From: Anaeromyxobacter sp.
GTDB lineage: Bacteria > Myxococcota > Myxococcia > Myxococcales > Anaeromyxobacteraceae
Assembly: GCA_020028115.1 (NCBI GenBank)
Contig: JAHWYA010000025.1
Span: forward strand, 1 to 10,470
Direction of reading: 5' to 3'
Length of the DNA stretch: 10,470 nt
Shown here: positions 8,210 to 10,470 of the stretch, piece by piece
Layout: the number at the start of each line of letters is the position of its first letter
Position numbering within the stretch: the first letter of the stretch is position 1
The notes under the pieces: model-generated
What the model was told of the DNA's origin: nothing
The model's database searches: none
What the model saw: only the letters and a program-made list of their open reading frames with translations
Translations under genes and position numbers: made by a program

Positions 8210-10470
8210 ATGGCCGACGAAACCCTGCCGCCTCCCCCCCCGCCCGAACCCGCCGCGCCGCCCCCGGACGGCCACCGCGGCTCGCAGGTCAACATCGAAG
8301 ACGAGATGCGCAAGTCGTATCTCGACTACTCGATGTCCGTCATCATCGGCCGCGCGCTCCCCGACGTGCGCGACGGGCTGAAGCCGGTGCACCGCCGGAT
8401 CCTCTACGCGATGCACACGGAGGGGCTGCACCACAACAAGCGCTACTCGAAGTGCGCCGGCGTCGTCGGCGAGGTGCTGAAGAAGTACCACCCGCACGGC
8501 GACGCCGCGGTCTACGACGCGCTCGTCCGTCTCGCGCAGGACTGGAACCTGCGCTACCCGCTCATCGACGGGCAGGGCAACTTCGGCTCCGTCGACGGCG
8601 ACCCCGCCGCGGCGTACCGGTACACCGAGTCGCGCCTGCAGCGGCTCGCGGACTACCTCCTCGCCGACATCGACAAGGACACGGTCGAGTGGGGGCCGAA
8701 CTTCGACGACACGACGAGCGAGCCGCTCGTCGTCCCGACCCGCTTCCCGAACCTGCTCGTCAACGGGTCCTCCGGCATCGCCGTCGGCATGGCGACGAAC
8801 ATCCCTCCCCACAACATGGGCGAGGTCGTGGACGCGGTGATCCACCTCGTCGGGAACCCGAAGGCGACGGTGCAGGACCTCATGCGCTTCATCCCGGGGC
8901 CGGACTTCCCCACCGCCGGGATCATCCGCGGCCGCGACGGGATCCGCGCCGCCTACGAGAAGGGGCGCGGCAACATCCAGGTCCGGGCGCGCGCGTCGGT
9001 CGAGGTCCACCCGAAGACCGAGCGCGAGTCGATCGTCGTCACCGAGATCCCCTACCAGGTGAACAAGGCGAAGCTCGTCGAGCACATCGCCGAGCTCGTC
9101 CGCGAGAAGAAGATCGAGGGCATCTCGGACCTGCGCGACGAGTCGTCGCGCGAGGGGATGCGGATCGTCATCGAGCTGAAGCGCGACGCGATGGCGCAGG
9201 TCGTCCTCAACAACCTCTACGCCCACACCGCGATGCAGAGCGGGTTCGGCGTGACGCTCCTCGCCATCGACGGCGGCCAGCCGCGCATCCTGAACCTCAG
9301 GGAGCTCCTCGAGCGGTTCGTCGCCCACCGGCGCGACGTCGTGACGCGGCGCACCCGGTTCGAGCTGAAGCAGGCGCGCGAGCGCGAGCACATCCTGCTC
9401 GGCTACCAGATCGCGCTCGACCACATCGACGAGATCATCGAGCTCATCAAGAAGGCGAAGGACCGCGAGATCGCCCGCGAGGGGCTCATCTCGCGGTTCG
9501 GCCTGTCCGAGGTGCAGGCGAAGGCCATCCTCGAGATGCAGCTGCAGCGCCTCACCGGCCTCGAGCGCCAGAAGATCCTGGACGAGCTCGCGGAGGTGCA
9601 GAAGCTCATCACCCGGCTGAAGGAGATCCTCTCGTCGGAGAAGGTCCTCCTCGAGGTCGTCGTGAAGGAGCTCCAGGAGGTGAGGCAGCTCTTCGCCGAC
9701 GAGCGCCGCACCGAGATCCTCGGCGACGCGGAGGACCTCTCCACCGAGGACCTCATCGCCGAGGAGGAGATGGTCGTCACGGTCTCCCACGCCGGCTACG
9801 TGAAGCGGAACCCGGTGTCGCTCTATCGGGCGCAGCGCCGTGGCGGGCGCGGCAAGACCGGCGCCGTCGCCCGCGAGGAGGACTTCCTCGAGAGCCTCTT
9901 CGTCGCGTCGACGCACAGCTACCTGCTCGTCTTCTCGAACCAGGGGAAGGTCTACTGGCTCAAGGTGCACGAGGTCCCGCAGGCCGGCCGCGCCGCGCGC
10001 GGGAAGCCGATCGTGAACCTCGTGCAGCTCGCCCAGCACGAGAAGGTCGCGGCGATCCTCCCGGTCCGGCGCCTGCCCGAGCCGGTGTCCGGCGCGGCCG
10101 ACGAGGTCGAGGCGGCGGAGGCCGTCCCGGCGGACGCGGGCGCCCCGGCGGACGCGACCGAGCAGTACGTCTTCATGGCGACGCGCCGCGGCCTCATCAA
10201 GAAGACGCGGCTCGACCAGTACGCGCGCCCGCGCGCGGCCGGCATCATCGCGCTCGGGATCGAGGACGGGGACGAGCTCATCGCGGCGCGGCTCACCGAC
10301 GGGAAGAGCCACGTGCTCCTCTCGACCGCCCAGGGCATGGCGATCCGCTTCGAGGAGTCGGACGTCCGGCCGATGGGGCGGACCGCCTACGGCGTGAAGG
10401 GGATCACGCTCGACGCGGGCGACGCGGTCGTCTCCGCCGAGTCGCTGCAGCCCGCCGCCGCCGAGGGGCC
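8210..10470 (+). CDS. gyrA: DNA gyrase subunit A, 3' end beyond the window
   Basis: GyrA is the breakage-reunion subunit of gyrase, acting as A2B2 with GyrB to introduce negative supercoils. The window holds 753 complete codons; the last part of the C-terminal domain is missing. The core starts at VNIEDEM (residue 27), 16 residues later than in E. coli because of a proline-rich tail (residues 7-19). The catalytic tyrosine is Y138 in YRYTESRL (E. coli Y122). The quinolone region reads [10 protein letters not shown], giving Ala99 at the E. coli Ser83 position and keeping the Asp87 equivalent. The GyrA-box QRRGGRG (542-548) marks it as GyrA rather than ParC. The C-terminal beta-pinwheel has an acidic, alanine-rich insertion near 622-651. 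The start is ATG 8210, without a Shine-Dalgarno sequence but with a promoter just upstream. Confidence 0.97.
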   Translation, partial: MADETLPPPPPPEPAAPPPDGHRGSQVNIEDEMRKSYLDYSMSVIIGRALPDVRDGLKPVHRRILYAMHTEGLHHNKRYSKCAGVVGEVLKKYHPHGDAAVYDALVRLAQDWNLRYPLIDGQGNFGSVDGDPAAAYRYTESRLQRLADYLLADIDKDTVEWGPNFDDTTSEPLVVPTRFPNLLVNGSSGIAVGMATNIPPHNMGEVVDAVIHLVGNPKATVQDLMRFIPGPDFPTAGIIRGRDGIRAAYEKGRGNIQVRARASVEVHPKTERESIVVTEIPYQVNKAKLVEHIAELVREKKIEGISDLRDESSREGMRIVIELKRDAMAQVVLNNLYAHTAMQSGFGVTLLAIDGGQPRILNLRELLERFVAHRRDVVTRRTRFELKQAREREHILLGYQIALDHIDEIIELIKKAKDREIAREGLISRFGLSEVQAKAILEMQLQRLTGLERQKILDELAEVQKLITRLKEILSSEKVLLEVVVKELQEVRQLFADERRTEILGDAEDLSTEDLIAEEEMVVTVSHAGYVKRNPVSLYRAQRRGGRGKTGAVAREEDFLESLFVASTHSYLLVFSNQGKVYWLKVHEVPQAGRAARGKPIVNLVQLAQHEKVAAILPVRRLPEPVSGAADEVEAAEAVPADAGAPADATEQYVFMATRRGLIKKTRLDQYARPRAAGIIALGIEDGDELIAARLTDGKSHVLLSTAQGMAIRFEESDVRPMGRTAYGVKGITLDAGDAVVSAESLQPAAAEG

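Noticed and set aside
8192..10312. A 706-codon open frame on the minus strand across gyrA
   Set aside because: It lies opposite an intact gyrA frame and has low-complexity RDEVL composition typical of antisense frames in GC-rich DNA.

Overview
The window is a strongly GC-rich, densely packed stretch of bacterial core chromosome. Gene content and order (parS sites, parA, parB and a bactofilin, then F1 ATP synthase genes, then gyrA) and the parS sequence TGTTCCACGTGGAACA suggest a myxobacterium-like member of Myxococcota, perhaps close to Anaeromyxobacter. This placement is an inference from gene content and style, not from a search. I see no mobile element, CRISPR array, tRNA or rRNA, and no clearly novel multi-gene system. 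The interest lies in regulatory architecture and in some unusual residues in otherwise standard proteins.

Layout. Positions 1-70 hold one truncated and one complete parS site, the loading sites for ParB. After a spacer with a strong hairpin come parA (268-1044) and parB (1041-1913), which overlap, and then a bactofilin gene (1989-2414). Together these form a chromosome segregation and cytoskeleton block on the plus strand. A structured intergenic region (2415-2615) ends in a terminator that can serve both strands. A small heat shock protein gene (3050-2616, minus strand) converges on that terminator.

From the 134-base divergent region between hsp20 and atpH, a promoter fires rightward into atpH-atpA-atpG-atpD-atpC (3185-8080). 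These five genes encode the complete F1 sector (delta, alpha, gamma, beta, epsilon) and end at a clear intrinsic terminator (8105-8141). No Fo gene (a, b or c subunit) is in the window, so Fo must be encoded elsewhere. gyrA starts at 8210 from its own promoter and runs off the right edge.

The main points for follow-up are these. Both transcription units that begin with a visible plus-strand promoter (atpH and gyrA) lack a Shine-Dalgarno sequence, and their -10 boxes lie about 10 bases before the start codon, which predicts leaderless mRNAs. ParA lacks the arginine matching B. subtilis Soj R189, a DNA-binding residue. Two intergenic UUCG-loop hairpins in opposite orientation differ by one compensated base pair. 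GyrA carries Ala at the position of E. coli Ser83, a proline-rich N-terminal tail and an acidic/alanine-rich insertion in its C-terminal domain.
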